Positions 1-8,851 of a stretch of DNA of 20,611 nucleotides are shown here, piece by piece (positions within the stretch are counted from its first letter, which is position 1; the number at the start of each line of letters is the position of its first letter). Under the pieces are notes generated by a model. It searched no databases, was not told where the DNA came from, and saw only the letters and a list, made by a program, of their open reading frames with translations. This DNA is from Gemmatimonadota bacterium (lineage in GTDB: Bacteria; Gemmatimonadota; Gemmatimonadetes; Gemmatimonadales; Gemmatimonadaceae): the NCBI GenBank assembly GCA_031127185.1, contig JARIET010000011.1:1-20611 (forward strand). The letters are read 5' to 3'. The position numbers and the translations under genes were made by a program.

Positions 1-1165
1 CACCGAGCTTCGCGCCGTTCACGGTCACCGCACCCTGCTGCAGGAGTTTTCGTCCGGCGCTGCGTGACTGCCCGAAGGCTGTCTCCAACACCGCAAGCAC
101 GTCGAGTGACTGTGTCGTCACGCGAACCGACGGAATCTCGTGCGCGAGCGTTCGGAAGACGTCATCCGAAATCGTTCCCGCCTCTACCCGCTTGTCGAAC
201 ACGATCCGCGACGCGTCTTCGGCCACACGCGCCGCGTCGGCGCCGTGTATCATCGTCGTCACCGCACGCGCCAATGCGCGCTGCGCGCCCCGCTCGTGCG
301 GCGCTGCCGCGTGCGCCAGCTCGATCGACTCGATCTCCGCGCGCGCCAACAGCGTGAAGATGCGCAAATACTTCCCGACATCCGCGTCTTCCGCGTTGAT
401 CCAGAACTGGTAGAACTGGTATGGCGACGTGAGCGACGGATCGAGCCAGACGGCTCCGGCTTCCGTCTTGCCGAACTTCTTGCCGCTTGAGGTGGTCACC
501 AGCGGCGCCGTCAGCGCGTGCGCGACATGCCCCCCGGACCTTCGCATCAACTCGACGCCCGCCGTCAGGTTGCCCCACTGGTCGGCGCCGCCGACTTGCA
601 CGCTCACACCGTGACGCCGGTGCAGCTCAGTGAAATCGTGGGCCTGCAACAGCATGTACGAGAACTCGGTGTACGAAATCCCCGTGTCGAGGCGCGACTG
701 CACCGTGTCCTTGGCCAGCATGTAGTTGATGCTGAAGTGCTTGCCCACGTCCCGCAGAAAATCCACCATCCGGATTTCGCGCAGCCAACTGGCGTTGTTC
801 GCCAGGGTGGCGCCGGCGGCGCCGGCCGCACGAATCGCATGGTCGAGTTGCGCATGGATCCTTGCGGCATTGGCGTCGATGGCATCCACTGCCAAAATCG
901 GGCGCTCCACCGACTTGCCACCGGGATCGCCAATCATGGCCGTGCCACCGCCCACGAGCACCACTACGCGATGCCCCCCGCGGGCCAGATGGGCGAGCAG
1001 CATCACCGGGACGAGATTGCCAATGTGCAGGCTCGGTGCCGTCGGGTCGAATCCGCAATACACTCCGCGCGCCTCGGCTCCGAGGTACGCGCCCGCGCCC
1101 TCGGTCTGCTGGTGCACTAACCCGCGCCAATTGAGTTCGTCGAACAACGCCGTTCCGTGGTCCAT
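1..1165 (-). CDS. tyrS: Tyrosine--tRNA ligase, 3' end cut by window edge
   Basis: Class I aminoacyl-tRNA synthetase that charges tRNA-Tyr in the cytoplasm. Reading the minus strand from the ATG at 1165 gives 388 uninterrupted codons to the window edge. Visible motifs are the nucleotide-binding HIGH variant (PSLHIGN, residues 44-50), the tyrosine-pocket stretch QVGGADQWGN (190-199) and the KMSKS-loop variant KKFGKTE (229-235), the form seen in E. coli-type TyrS. After about residue 355 the sequence reads as the start of the C-terminal S4 RNA-binding domain (GRKLLQQGAVTVNG). Full-length TyrS is about 420 residues, so roughly 35 are missing at the left edge. No Shine-Dalgarno is evident before the start. 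It is transcribed away from the PBP gene, with 65 bases between the two starts. Identification is secure. Confidence 0.96.
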   Translation of the reverse strand, partial: MDHGTALFDELNWRGLVHQQTEGAGAYLGAEARGVYCGFDPTAPSLHIGNLVPVMLLAHLARGGHRVVVLVGGGTAMIGDPGGKSVERPILAVDAIDANAARIHAQLDHAIRAAGAAGATLANNASWLREIRMVDFLRDVGKHFSINYMLAKDTVQSRLDTGISYTEFSYMLLQAHDFTELHRRHGVSVQVGGADQWGNLTAGVELMRRSGGHVAHALTAPLVTTSSGKKFGKTEAGAVWLDPSLTSPYQFYQFWINAEDADVGKYLRIFTLLARAEIESIELAHAAAPHERGAQRALARAVTTMIHGADAARVAEDASRIVFDKRVEAGTISDDVFRTLAHEIPSVRVTTQSLDVLAVLETAFGQSRSAGRKLLQQGAVTVNGAKLG

Positions 1166-1230
1166 CGTTCAAAGCTAGGCGTTCGGGCTCCCACAGTCAC
1201 GGTTTCATCCCTACCTTCCGATCTTACGCC
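1166..1230. promoter_or_regulatory. Divergent tyrS / PBP intergenic region
   Basis: Only 65 bases separate the two divergent starts, so both promoters must lie here or extend into the coding regions. I see no convincing -35/-10 pair and no Shine-Dalgarno before either ATG. There is no T-box-like leader for tyrS; the space is too short. Confidence 0.4.
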
Positions 1231-3402
1231 ATGGCGAAGCCCAGCGGACCCACGGGCGCTCCGACGAGCGCATCAGACATCGCGCCAAACGGCAAGGCAT
1301 CGGCCGCCAAGCCCAGGTCACGTGTGCGCCGCGCCATCACGATCGTGGCGCTCGTCGGCCTGGGGCTGGGTGTTCTTGGCGCTGTCTCGGCCGGCGTCGT
1401 GTGGTCCATGGTGTGCGGCGGTGACACCTGTCCCTCACTCGCCGGCCTCGATCAATATCAGCCGCGTCAGGCGACGCGACTCTATGCCGCGGACGGCCGG
1501 TTTATCGCCGAAATCGGGCAGGAGCGCCGCACACTCGCGCGCCTCGACGAAATCCCGCCCGATGTCAAGAACGCGTTCCTCGTGGTGGAGGACAAGCGCT
1601 TCTACTCGCACGGCGGCATCGACTTTTACCGCGCGGTGGGCGCCGCAGTCGCCAACGTGCGCGCGGGTGGCGTCGTGCAGGGATTCTCCACCATCACGAT
1701 GCAACTGGCCCGCAACCTGTTTCCCGACCGCCTCGACGCCCGTGATCGCGGCCCCACGCGCAAACTTCGCGAAGGAAAAATTGCGCGCGCCATCGAGTCG
1801 CAATATTCGAAGGACCGGATTTTTGAGCTCTACCTGAACCAGATTTCGTTCGGCAGCGGAGCGTTCGGCGTCGAAGCGGCCAGCCAGCGCTACTTCGGCA
1901 AGTCGGTCCGTGAGGTCACCCTCGCTGAGGCGGCCCTCCTCGCCGCGCTCCCGAAGGGTCCGGGTCGGTACAATCCGCGTCGTTTTCCCGAGCGCGCCGT
2001 GCAGCGGCGCAACACGGTCCTGGAGCTGATGCGCCGTGCCGGAGTCGTCGCTGATTCCTCCGCGTCGCTCGCCAAGGCGTACCCGCTGCGCCTGGCCCGG
2101 CGGCGCACCGGGACCGCCGAAACGGCCCCCTACTTCGTGGAGTACGTACGTCGGCAGCTCGAAGGGAAATACGGTGCGCGTCTGTACGAGCGTCCGCTCA
2201 AGGTCTTTACGACCCTCGACCTCGACCTGCAGGGCGCGGCCGAGCGGGCGCTCGACCGCCAGCTACGGATCGTCGAGAGCGGGCAGGTCGGCGACTTTGC
2301 GCACCGCACCTATGAGCAGATCATGGCGCGGGCCGCGGGAGGAGGGAACGATCCCCGTGGGCAGTCGGCCTATCTCCAGGGGGCGTTCGTGGCGCTTGAC
2401 CCGCGCTCCGGTGCCGTGCGCGCGCTCGTCGGGGGGCGTGATTTTGGGGATTCGCAATTCGACCGGGCCACACAGGCGAGGCGCCAGCCAGGCTCCACGT
2501 TCAAGCCGATCACATATGCCACGGCCATCCAAAGCGGACGGCCGCCGAGCTACCTGATCGACGACGCGCCGCTCATCCTGCCCCAGCTGGATTCCACGAA
2601 ACCCTGGACCCCCCAGAACTACGACCTGAAGTTCCTTGGCCCGATGACCATGCGGCGGGGCCTCGAGGATTCTCGCAACATGATCGCCATTCGCCTGGGG
2701 ATGGAGATCGGCGAGGCCAGCGTCGTGGAAATGGCGGCCGGGTTCGGGATTTCGACACCGGTGCCCCCGTTCCCGTCCATTCACATCGGGTCGGCCGATG
2801 TCTTCCCACTCGAAATGGTGGGGGCCTACTCGGTCTTTGCCAACCTCGGGTGGCGGGTGCCCATTTCACCCATCGTCCGGGTCGAGAATGAGCGCGGCGC
2901 CACGATCTATTCGGCCGAGGCAGAGCGCGTTCAGGTGCTCGCGCGCGAGGAGGCCTGGCTGATGGTCGACATGCTGAAAGACGTGGTGCGACGTGGAACC
3001 GCCGCCGGCAGCGTGGGCCAGCATTTCCGCATTCCCTCGGGCGGCAAGACCGGCACGACGAACGACGGCGGCGATGTCTGGTACATCGGGTTTACCGCCG
3101 ACCTTGTCGCGGGTGTGTGGATCGGCTTTGACCAGCCGAAGCAGATCATGGCCAACGCGCAGGGCGGGAGGCTTGCGGCGCCGGCGTACACCACGTTCAT
3201 GCGCGAGGTTTACGAGCGCAAACCCGCGCCGCCGGATTGGCCACGGCCGCCGGCGCTGACGTCGCGGTATACCGACGAAGTCACTGGACTGCTGCACGGA
3301 CCTCAGTGCCCGGTGGCCGATGCCTACACCGAGTTCTACCTCCCCGGCACCGAGCCGACGCGTGAGTGCCCGCGCCGCGCGCCTGCTCCGCCGCGGCCAT
3401 AA
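1231..3402 (+). CDS. Class A penicillin-binding protein (PBP1A-type, bifunctional)
   Basis: Bifunctional peptidoglycan synthase, inner-membrane anchored with its catalytic domains in the periplasm. The 723-residue protein has a short basic cytoplasmic tail, one transmembrane helix (about 35-60), a GT51 glycosyltransferase domain (about 80-260) and a transpeptidase domain (about 385-660). GT51 motifs are EDKRFYSHGG with the presumed catalytic Glu120, GFSTITMQLARN (151-162) and RKLREGKIARAIE (177-189). Transpeptidase motifs are STFK (Ser422 nucleophile, Lys425), SRN (481-483) and KTG (606-608). All catalytic residues are present. The C-terminus is proline-rich and contains Cys693 and Cys713. 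The ATG at 1231 has no clear ribosome site. It is the first gene of a plus-strand cluster and its stop is 9 bases before the next start. It is smaller than many PBP1a proteins because the OB-like insertion is short. Confidence 0.95.
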   Translation: MAKPSGPTGAPTSASDIAPNGKASAAKPRSRVRRAITIVALVGLGLGVLGAVSAGVVWSMVCGGDTCPSLAGLDQYQPRQATRLYAADGRFIAEIGQERRTLARLDEIPPDVKNAFLVVEDKRFYSHGGIDFYRAVGAAVANVRAGGVVQGFSTITMQLARNLFPDRLDARDRGPTRKLREGKIARAIESQYSKDRIFELYLNQISFGSGAFGVEAASQRYFGKSVREVTLAEAALLAALPKGPGRYNPRRFPERAVQRRNTVLELMRRAGVVADSSASLAKAYPLRLARRRTGTAETAPYFVEYVRRQLEGKYGARLYERPLKVFTTLDLDLQGAAERALDRQLRIVESGQVGDFAHRTYEQIMARAAGGGNDPRGQSAYLQGAFVALDPRSGAVRALVGGRDFGDSQFDRATQARRQPGSTFKPITYATAIQSGRPPSYLIDDAPLILPQLDSTKPWTPQNYDLKFLGPMTMRRGLEDSRNMIAIRLGMEIGEASVVEMAAGFGISTPVPPFPSIHIGSADVFPLEMVGAYSVFANLGWRVPISPIVRVENERGATIYSAEAERVQVLAREEAWLMVDMLKDVVRRGTAAGSVGQHFRIPSGGKTGTTNDGGDVWYIGFTADLVAGVWIGFDQPKQIMANAQGGRLAAPAYTTFMREVYERKPAPPDWPRPPALTSRYTDEVTGLLHGPQCPVADAYTEFYLPGTEPTRECPRRAPAPPRP

Positions 3403-3411
3403 GTCACGCGC

Positions 3412-4755
3412 GTGACTGAGCGGCCTGGGCGCGCCTGGCAGACGTCCTATCGCGCGTCGCTGGTGATGCCGATGGGGGCCGAATCGATCGTTGACGGCGC
3501 CGTGCTCGTGGAGGGAGATCGCATCGCATGGGTCGGCCCGCGCGCGGCGCATCCCGCGGCGCCCCAGGCCCGCATCGTTGAACTCGGCGACGCCGTGCTT
3601 GCCCCAGGCCTGGTCAACGCGCACACCCATCTCGATCTCACCGTCCTTCGCGGGCTGCTCGACGGTCTCTCGTTCTTCGACTGGATCCGCGGCATCATTG
3701 CGCTTCGGGCCGTGCTGTCGCCGGACGAAACACTCGACAGCGCCCACCTCGGTGCCATTGAAGCTCTCGAATCCGGAATCACCACCGTCGCAGACACTGC
3801 GCCGACTCTGGCGTCGTTCGACGCCATGCTCGAACTGGGCCTGCGCGGCATTGCCTACCTCGAAGTGTTCGGCCCCGATCCCGCGCAGTGCGACGGGGCT
3901 CTCGCCGAACTGGCGAGCCGTGTCGCGTCTGCGCGTGCGCAGGCAACGCCGCGCGTGCAGGTCGGCGTCTCTCCCCACGCGCCGTACTCGGTGAGCGATG
4001 CACTGTTTCTGGCGACTGCGCGGTTCGCCCGCGACAACGGGCTTCGTCTCGCCACGCACGTCGCAGAAAGCCGGGCCGAGTCCGACCTTGTCGCACAGGG
4101 CAGTGGGCCCTTCGCCACGATGCTCGCCGGCCGCGGCATTGACGCGTCGCCGCGCGCGCGAACCCCCGTGGCGCTGCTTGAACATCTCGGCGTTCTCGGG
4201 TTGATGGGGGAGGACGCCTTGCTGGTCCATTGCGTGCAGTGCGACGACAGCGACGTCCGTGCCATCGCCGACGCGCGCGCCTCCGTGGCGACCTGCCCGC
4301 ATTCCAATCGCTATTTCGGGCACGGTGTCGCTCCCATTGCGCACTTCGTGCGCGCGGGCGTGTCCGTCGGCGTGGGTTCCGACTCCCTCGCCAGCAACGA
4401 TGTGATGGACCTGCTTCGCGAAGCGCGTACGGCGGCCGACATTCCTGGCGACGCCACTCCGTTTCCGGTCTGGCTGCGCGCCACGCTGATGGGCGCCAAC
4501 GCACTCCGCCTGGCCGACCGGATCGGTACGCTGCAGGTGGGCAAGCAGGCCGACCTGTGCGCATTTCCGATTCCGCCGGGCACGACGGACACGAAGCATG
4601 TTCGCGTCGGCCCGAAGGCGGTACTCACGGTGGTGGCTGGCGTCGAACGCGTGTGCGCCGGTCAGTTTCTGGGCGACGCGGCTGGCATTCGTGAGCGTAA
4701 CGCTGTGGTTGCGGAACGGCTCCGCGAGTGGCGCCAACGCGTCACCCTCACCTAA
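3412..4755 (+). CDS. Amidohydrolase-superfamily deaminase (MtaD/TrzA/MqnX-like)
   Basis: Metal-dependent hydrolase of the aminohydrolase branch that deaminates adenine-type or related heterocycles. The 447 residues begin with a GTG at 3412. The N-terminal beta-sandwich region (RASLVMPMGAESIVDGAVLV) is followed by the TIM-barrel motifs: metal ligands HTH (His71, His73), SPHAPYS (His189), HVAES (His216, Glu219), VHC (His273) and GSDSLASN (Asp324). This set matches the MTA/SAH deaminase, chlorohydrolase and aminodeoxyfutalosine deaminase (MqnX) families. The stretch HLDLTVLRGL...FFDWIRGI looks closer to MqnX-type proteins of futalosine-pathway menaquinone makers, but I cannot separate these subfamilies by eye, so no symbol is given. 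Sitting between a PBP gene and ilvE gives no pathway hint. Confidence 0.85.
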   Translation: MTERPGRAWQTSYRASLVMPMGAESIVDGAVLVEGDRIAWVGPRAAHPAAPQARIVELGDAVLAPGLVNAHTHLDLTVLRGLLDGLSFFDWIRGIIALRAVLSPDETLDSAHLGAIEALESGITTVADTAPTLASFDAMLELGLRGIAYLEVFGPDPAQCDGALAELASRVASARAQATPRVQVGVSPHAPYSVSDALFLATARFARDNGLRLATHVAESRAESDLVAQGSGPFATMLAGRGIDASPRARTPVALLEHLGVLGLMGEDALLVHCVQCDDSDVRAIADARASVATCPHSNRYFGHGVAPIAHFVRAGVSVGVGSDSLASNDVMDLLREARTAADIPGDATPFPVWLRATLMGANALRLADRIGTLQVGKQADLCAFPIPPGTTDTKHVRVGPKAVLTVVAGVERVCAGQFLGDAAGIRERNAVVAERLREWRQRVTLT

Positions 4756-4787
4756 TTTCGCAGGATAGGCCTCTTTCCGGAGCCACG

Positions 4788-5744
4788 ATGGCGCAGCGTG
4801 AAGGCCCCACCGAGAAGATCTGGCGCGACGGCGCGATGGTGGACTGGGCAGATGCCCAGATCCACGCCCTGAGCCATGTCGCCCACTATGGGTCCGCGGT
4901 GTTCGAGGGAATGCGGAGCTACGCCACGCCTTCGGGCGGCGCCGTCTTCCGCCTCAGGGATCATATGCGCCGCTTGCACGACTCGGCGAAGATCTACGAG
5001 CTGCCGTTGAAGTGGTCGGTCGAGGAACTCTGCCAGGCCACCATCGACACGCTGGTGGCCAATGATCTCGTGCACTGCTACCTCCGCCCGGTCGTGATGC
5101 GCACCGGCGAAGAAATGGGCATTCACGCACCCAATGCACCGGTCGAGACGTTCATCATCTGCTGGAAGTGGGGCAAGTCGTATCTCCGCCACGGCGCGGT
5201 CGAGGGTGGAGCCAAGGTCTGTGTCTCGACCTGGCGCCGTGCGGCGGCCAACACGTTTCCAACGATGGCCAAGGCAAGCGGCAACTACCTCAACGCCCAG
5301 CTCGCCAAGGCCGAGGCGATGCGCAACGGGTTCGACGAAGCCATCATGCTCGACATCAACGGCAACGTCGCGGAAGGCAGCGGACAGAACCTGTTCATCG
5401 TTCGCGACGGGACGCTCTACACGTCGCCCATCACGTCCGGCATTCTCCACGGTATCACCCGCGATTCGGTGCTCACCATCGCTGCCGATCTCGGCATTCC
5501 GGTGCGCGAAATGGAATACCCACGCGAGATGCTCTATCTCGCCGACGAAGCATTTTTCTGCGGCACTGCCGTTGAGATCAACCCCATCGTCTCGATCGAT
5601 CGCTATCAGCTTGGTGACGGCAAGCCAGGACCCATCGGGACGGCGGTGAAGGATCGCTTCTTTGCGATTGCGACTGGACGCACGGACGATGTGCACGGCT
5701 GGCTTGCGCCCGTTCCGGCCGCTGCGGCCGCAGGGGGCCGATGA
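4788..5744 (+). CDS. ilvE: Branched-chain-amino-acid aminotransferase
   Basis: PLP-dependent fold-type IV transaminase that interconverts Leu/Ile/Val and their 2-oxo acids. The ATG at 4788 is chosen over an in-frame start at 4728 because GGAG lies at 4779-4782, five bases upstream, and because the resulting 318 residues match the family length (about 305-310 in E. coli). Visible motifs are YGSAVFEGMRSY (34-45), the PLP lysine in MAKASGNYLN (Lys162), VAEGSGQNLF with Glu196, TSPITSGILHGITR (212-225) and CGTAVEINPI (258-267). The C-terminus has an alanine-rich tail (about 306-318). The 3' end overlaps the HNH start by ATGA, so the two are probably translationally coupled. D-amino-acid transaminase and aminodeoxychorismate lyase are related, but the motifs favour BCAT. 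Confidence 0.93.
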   Translation: MAQREGPTEKIWRDGAMVDWADAQIHALSHVAHYGSAVFEGMRSYATPSGGAVFRLRDHMRRLHDSAKIYELPLKWSVEELCQATIDTLVANDLVHCYLRPVVMRTGEEMGIHAPNAPVETFIICWKWGKSYLRHGAVEGGAKVCVSTWRRAAANTFPTMAKASGNYLNAQLAKAEAMRNGFDEAIMLDINGNVAEGSGQNLFIVRDGTLYTSPITSGILHGITRDSVLTIAADLGIPVREMEYPREMLYLADEAFFCGTAVEINPIVSIDRYQLGDGKPGPIGTAVKDRFFAIATGRTDDVHGWLAPVPAAAAAGGR

Positions 5745-6331
5745 CCGCGGGTTGCCTCGCGCTCAATTCGTCCTTTGAGCCGCTCACGCTCGTCCCGCTG
5801 CGTCGGGCACTCCGGCTGGTCATCGACGGCAAGGCGGAAATTGTCGAGGCCGACAGCGACAGCCTCGTGCGCTCGGCACGCAGCGCGTTTCCGCGCCCGA
5901 TTGTCATCCGGCTGAATCGCTTCATTCACGTGCCGCGCCGGTTCAGGCGCCAGGTGACGAACACCTTCCTGTTCGCGCGCGACGCCTACACCTGCCAGTA
6001 CTGCGGCCGCACGGCGGGACAGCTGCGCACGCGCGAGTCACTCACCCGCGACCACGTGGTGCCGCTCTCGCGTGGCGGCACGAATGCGTGGAACAACGTG
6101 GTCACCGCCTGCAGTGCGTGCAACACGCGCAAGGCGCACCACCTCCCGGACGAGATCGGGATGCACCTGCTCCACGCGCCCGTTGAGCCGCACTTCGTAC
6201 ACCTCTCGTGGGCCGTGCGGCGGCTGACGCCGATTCAGGCGAAGTACATTCGCCTGTTTTACGGTGCGAATGTGCTGCACCAGATTGCGGCGCTCGAACA
6301 CCGCGGCGGCGCGGCGGCGCGGCGCGCCTAG
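5741..6331 (+). CDS. HNH endonuclease-fold protein
   Basis: A 196-residue protein with a central HNH (beta-beta-alpha-metal) nuclease motif. Cys85-x2-Cys88 (TCQYCG) and Cys124-x2-Cys127 (CSACN) form a zinc knuckle around LTRDHVVPLSRGG (Asp104, His105) and NAWNNVV (Asn118/119). The N-terminal part (CLALNSSFEPLTLVPLRRAL) is typical of a widespread family of housekeeping-looking HNH proteins whose substrate is not established. The C-terminal third (FVHLSWAVRRLTPIQAKYIRLFYG) is also characteristic of that family. The start overlaps the ilvE stop by ATGA. No restriction methylase, phage or intron sequence is nearby, so it is unlikely to be a homing or restriction enzyme. Nuclease activity is inferred from fold only. 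Confidence 0.88.
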   Translation: MTAGCLALNSSFEPLTLVPLRRALRLVIDGKAEIVEADSDSLVRSARSAFPRPIVIRLNRFIHVPRRFRRQVTNTFLFARDAYTCQYCGRTAGQLRTRESLTRDHVVPLSRGGTNAWNNVVTACSACNTRKAHHLPDEIGMHLLHAPVEPHFVHLSWAVRRLTPIQAKYIRLFYGANVLHQIAALEHRGGAAARRA

Positions 6332-6378
6332 CTGTTACACCTGGCAGGACCGCTGATATTCGCGGCGCCGAGCCTGGC

Positions 6379-7074
6379 CTAACGCAGGCGAAAACGCTCT
6401 GTCGTCGATTCGTATTCGAGTTTCTCTCCGCCCAGCAGGCGCGACGCGAGTGTGCGCAGTCCGCGTGAGACGATCGACGCCGGGTTGGCCTTGCCGGTGA
6501 TCCCCGGTTCAACGTCCCCTTGCAGCCATCGCGACACCTCGTCGAGGTCGCGGGCCGACAGCGCTTCCACCACCAGCGACGCCTGGTAGTACATCGTGAC
6601 TCCACGGCGTGTCGCCACGATCGGCGCCAGAATCGGTCGCGCGAGCGCCCGCTCTGCGTCGGCGACGTTCACGTAGCGCCCGAGCGACATCGCGCGGTCG
6701 TCTTGCACCTGCAACACTTCGTAAGTGCGCTCCACGGGCAGGTACCGGGCGTACATATCAAACTCGGTCGCCCGTTCGAGCTGGTCAAAAAAGAACCGCC
6801 CCTCCGACCAGAGTTCAACCCGGAAGTGAAAGCGCGCCGGGAATCCCGCGAGCAACAACTCGCGGATCCGCTCGCCCATCAGCATCTGCGTTGCCTGCAC
6901 CGTGGGTCCACGCCGGGGAAGCAGCGTGTCCGCGGGCAGCGCAATCAACAGGGTCGGTCGGGGAGCCGGTTGGTCACCTGACTGCGCCGCCAATTGCACC
7001 GGTGTGGCGCCCATCGCGAGCCACGCCACACCGGCCCTCCAAACGCCGTGCATCACCGACGAGCGACCGATCAC
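6379..7074 (-). CDS. Exported DUF4390-like protein
   Basis: About 231 residues from a GTG at 7074, or 224 from the ATG at 7053; neither has a clear ribosome site. The N-terminus is a signal peptide ending near QLAAQ, so the protein is exported. The segment LLLAGFPARFHFRVELWSEGRFF followed by EFDMYARYLPVERTYEV resembles the DUF4390 family pattern of a G-[VF]-P turn, alternating beta strands and a late Tyr-Leu-P segment. The function of DUF4390 is unknown. It starts 3 bases after the upstream OMP gene stop, so they are surely co-transcribed. From memory, DUF4390 genes sit beside ntrY/ntrX in several betaproteobacteria, which would match the NtrY/NtrX pair upstream here. Family assignment is by eye and moderate. 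Confidence 0.6.
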   Translation of the reverse strand: MIGRSSVMHGVWRAGVAWLAMGATPVQLAAQSGDQPAPRPTLLIALPADTLLPRRGPTVQATQMLMGERIRELLLAGFPARFHFRVELWSEGRFFFDQLERATEFDMYARYLPVERTYEVLQVQDDRAMSLGRYVNVADAERALARPILAPIVATRRGVTMYYQASLVVEALSARDLDEVSRWLQGDVEPGITGKANPASIVSRGLRTLASRLLGGEKLEYESTTERFRLR

Positions 7075-7077
7075 GCG

Positions 7078-8811
7078 CTAGAAGCGGCGCTGAAGTCGGA
7101 CAATGAACCTGACGGGATTGTCATTGCCGTTGTTCATGGCTTTTGCCCAGTACATCCCGAAGTCTCCGAAGTCGACGCCTGCGCCGACATCCACCTTGAA
7201 CGACTCGAGGGGCGGCAGGGCGTGCGCGTCGGCATACAGCGGGTCGTGAGCATTCCCGCCGTGGTCCACCATCCAGCCGCGCCCGGCATCAGCGAAGAGC
7301 ACGAACGACGAGCGGTGGTTGAACCCGGGCCTCCACCAGTCGTCGTCGCTGTCGTTGCGCCAGCCGCCGAAGAGGAAGCCGGAACGCAGCTGCACCTGCG
7401 CCAGCGCCATCCGGTCGCACTGGGGCGGCGTGCCGCCTTGCACTATGCTGTTGGTGCAGAGGAGCACGTCAGACGACGGCAGCGTTTCACGAAAGCCGTA
7501 TCCCGGTAGTGATCCCGGCCCACCCACGCCGAGCCGGCGCTGCGTCGGCAGCGGATCGCCCGCCACCCAGCCGCCAGCCACGACGCGCATGTCCAGCGAC
7601 ATGGACGGCGCGATGCGATTGTACCGGCGGAGGTCAACGAACGCCCGCGAGTACCACAGATCTTCGGGCGAAGGCGGTGCAAAGGTCAATATCGGTGCGC
7701 CAAACCGCGTGATTCTGCCGCCGCCCTGCTCCAGCTCCGCATTCAGGTACCATGCGCCGACGCGCGACGATTCGCGGTTCCGTGTATTGATCAGCAACCG
7801 CGTGGTGAGCAGGTGAACATTTCCCGCATCCATCTTGGGGTTGGGTCGCCACTCGTTCGCGCTCAGTGCCGCAGACCATGGGTCCCGGGACTCGCGGTTC
7901 AGCCACTGTTCGTCGCTGAGCGAGACGGTCAGGTCCACCGAACGCCCGGCAACGAGGCGCGCGAACACGGAACCGCCATGCCTGACGTAGTAGTCGCGGA
8001 AATCCCGTTGCAGCAATGCCGACGCGACACCCACCTCGGTGTCGCCAAATGACCACTCATCGGTCGGGGTGACAAGATCAAAGGCGCGGGCGCCAAGGGC
8101 AATGCCGATCGGTTTGCCGAAGAGCACCTCGGCCTTCGCGTCGTGGCCTACCGACTCGTTGTCCCACCGCATCGGCGGCGCGGTGCGCGCAATCGCGAAG
8201 AACTCGAGATTGTAGGCGCCCCACGACGTGGGCCGCCGAATCCGCGGCCCGACCGCGAGCGACCACCCCTCGATCCGGTTGTAGGCCCGCGATGCGAGGA
8301 AGAAATCGGCATACCCGGGATCGCGCGACCACTCGCGGGTCGGAGCGCGGCGAAACCGACGCCGCCTCCACCAACTATCGTCGTACTCCGGCTCCCGATC
8401 CAGTTCCAGCACGTCGCCGGCAAGATGGTAGCGGAGCAGCTCCGCCTGCTGGAGAATCTCCCCTCCGAGCGTGGCGGAGTCCGTGCCCATGATCGTCCCG
8501 CCAATTACCACGAGGTCGCGTTCCACCCGAGCGCCTGGGCGCAGGCGAACGTCGGCATTGATCGCGACAAGCGAGCCGCGAATCGTCCCGCCGACCGTAA
8601 CCGGTCCATTCACCACCGCCACGCTGCCGCCCACGATCGAGCCGACGGTCAGGTCATAAGTCCCGCTCGCTCGCGTGGTGCCGCTGGCATTCCACACATC
8701 AGCGGCGCGTCGCGCGACCGTGGTGGTGCCCTGACCGCCGGCGCCGAGCGGCAGCCCACCGATCACGGCCGCCATCGCTGCATACCTGGACATTCCGGTC
8801 ATACGTCGCAT
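7078..8811 (-). CDS. Bactofilin-like / Omp85-like outer-membrane fusion protein
   Basis: The open frame runs to 8970, but the ATG at 8811 is preferred: AGGAG (CTCCT on plus, 8820-8824) lies 8 bases upstream and it gives a signal peptide (residues 1 to about 27). Residues about 50-120 show a short repeating beta-helix pattern (GSIVGGSVAVV, GTIRGSLVAI, ARVERDLVVIGGTI) like bactofilin-type domains. Next comes an Arg/Trp-rich linker (about 145-165), then about 400 residues of alternating aromatic strands. The late motif GVGGPGSLPGYGFRE (428-442) resembles the conserved GG-x-x-S-[LR]-x-GY turn of Omp85/BamA barrels. The end ISR-like strand VRFIVRLQRRF closes with Phe, as expected of a BAM beta-signal. 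It probably inserts in the outer membrane with the beta-helix in the periplasm. No POTRA repeats are seen. A sigma-54 promoter candidate lies upstream. Confidence 0.75.
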   Translation of the reverse strand: MRRMTGMSRYAAMAAVIGGLPLGAGGQGTTTVARRAADVWNASGTTRASGTYDLTVGSIVGGSVAVVNGPVTVGGTIRGSLVAINADVRLRPGARVERDLVVIGGTIMGTDSATLGGEILQQAELLRYHLAGDVLELDREPEYDDSWWRRRRFRRAPTREWSRDPGYADFFLASRAYNRIEGWSLAVGPRIRRPTSWGAYNLEFFAIARTAPPMRWDNESVGHDAKAEVLFGKPIGIALGARAFDLVTPTDEWSFGDTEVGVASALLQRDFRDYYVRHGGSVFARLVAGRSVDLTVSLSDEQWLNRESRDPWSAALSANEWRPNPKMDAGNVHLLTTRLLINTRNRESSRVGAWYLNAELEQGGGRITRFGAPILTFAPPSPEDLWYSRAFVDLRRYNRIAPSMSLDMRVVAGGWVAGDPLPTQRRLGVGGPGSLPGYGFRETLPSSDVLLCTNSIVQGGTPPQCDRMALAQVQLRSGFLFGGWRNDSDDDWWRPGFNHRSSFVLFADAGRGWMVDHGGNAHDPLYADAHALPPLESFKVDVGAGVDFGDFGMYWAKAMNNGNDNPVRFIVRLQRRF

Positions 8812-8819
8812 CCGAATCA

Positions 8820-8824
8820 CTCCT
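8820..8824 (-). promoter_or_regulatory. Ribosome binding site deciding the OMP start
   Basis: On the minus strand AGGAG is followed by 8 bases and the ATG at 8811. No comparable site precedes the longer in-frame start at 8970, which would overlap the upstream regulator stop and bury the signal peptide. Confidence 0.75.
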
Positions 8825-8851
8825 GAGGTTGGCTCCGCGCGTCCCTGCTTA

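Noticed and set aside
2866..4737. 623-codon minus-strand open frame opposite the PBP and amidohydrolase genes
   Set aside because: It spans two unrelated well-supported genes on the other strand and its translation is a biased Arg/His-rich shadow.
5741..6331. HNH gene as homing endonuclease or restriction enzyme
   Set aside because: No intron, intein, methylase or mobile-element sequence flanks it, and it is embedded in a housekeeping cluster overlapping ilvE.
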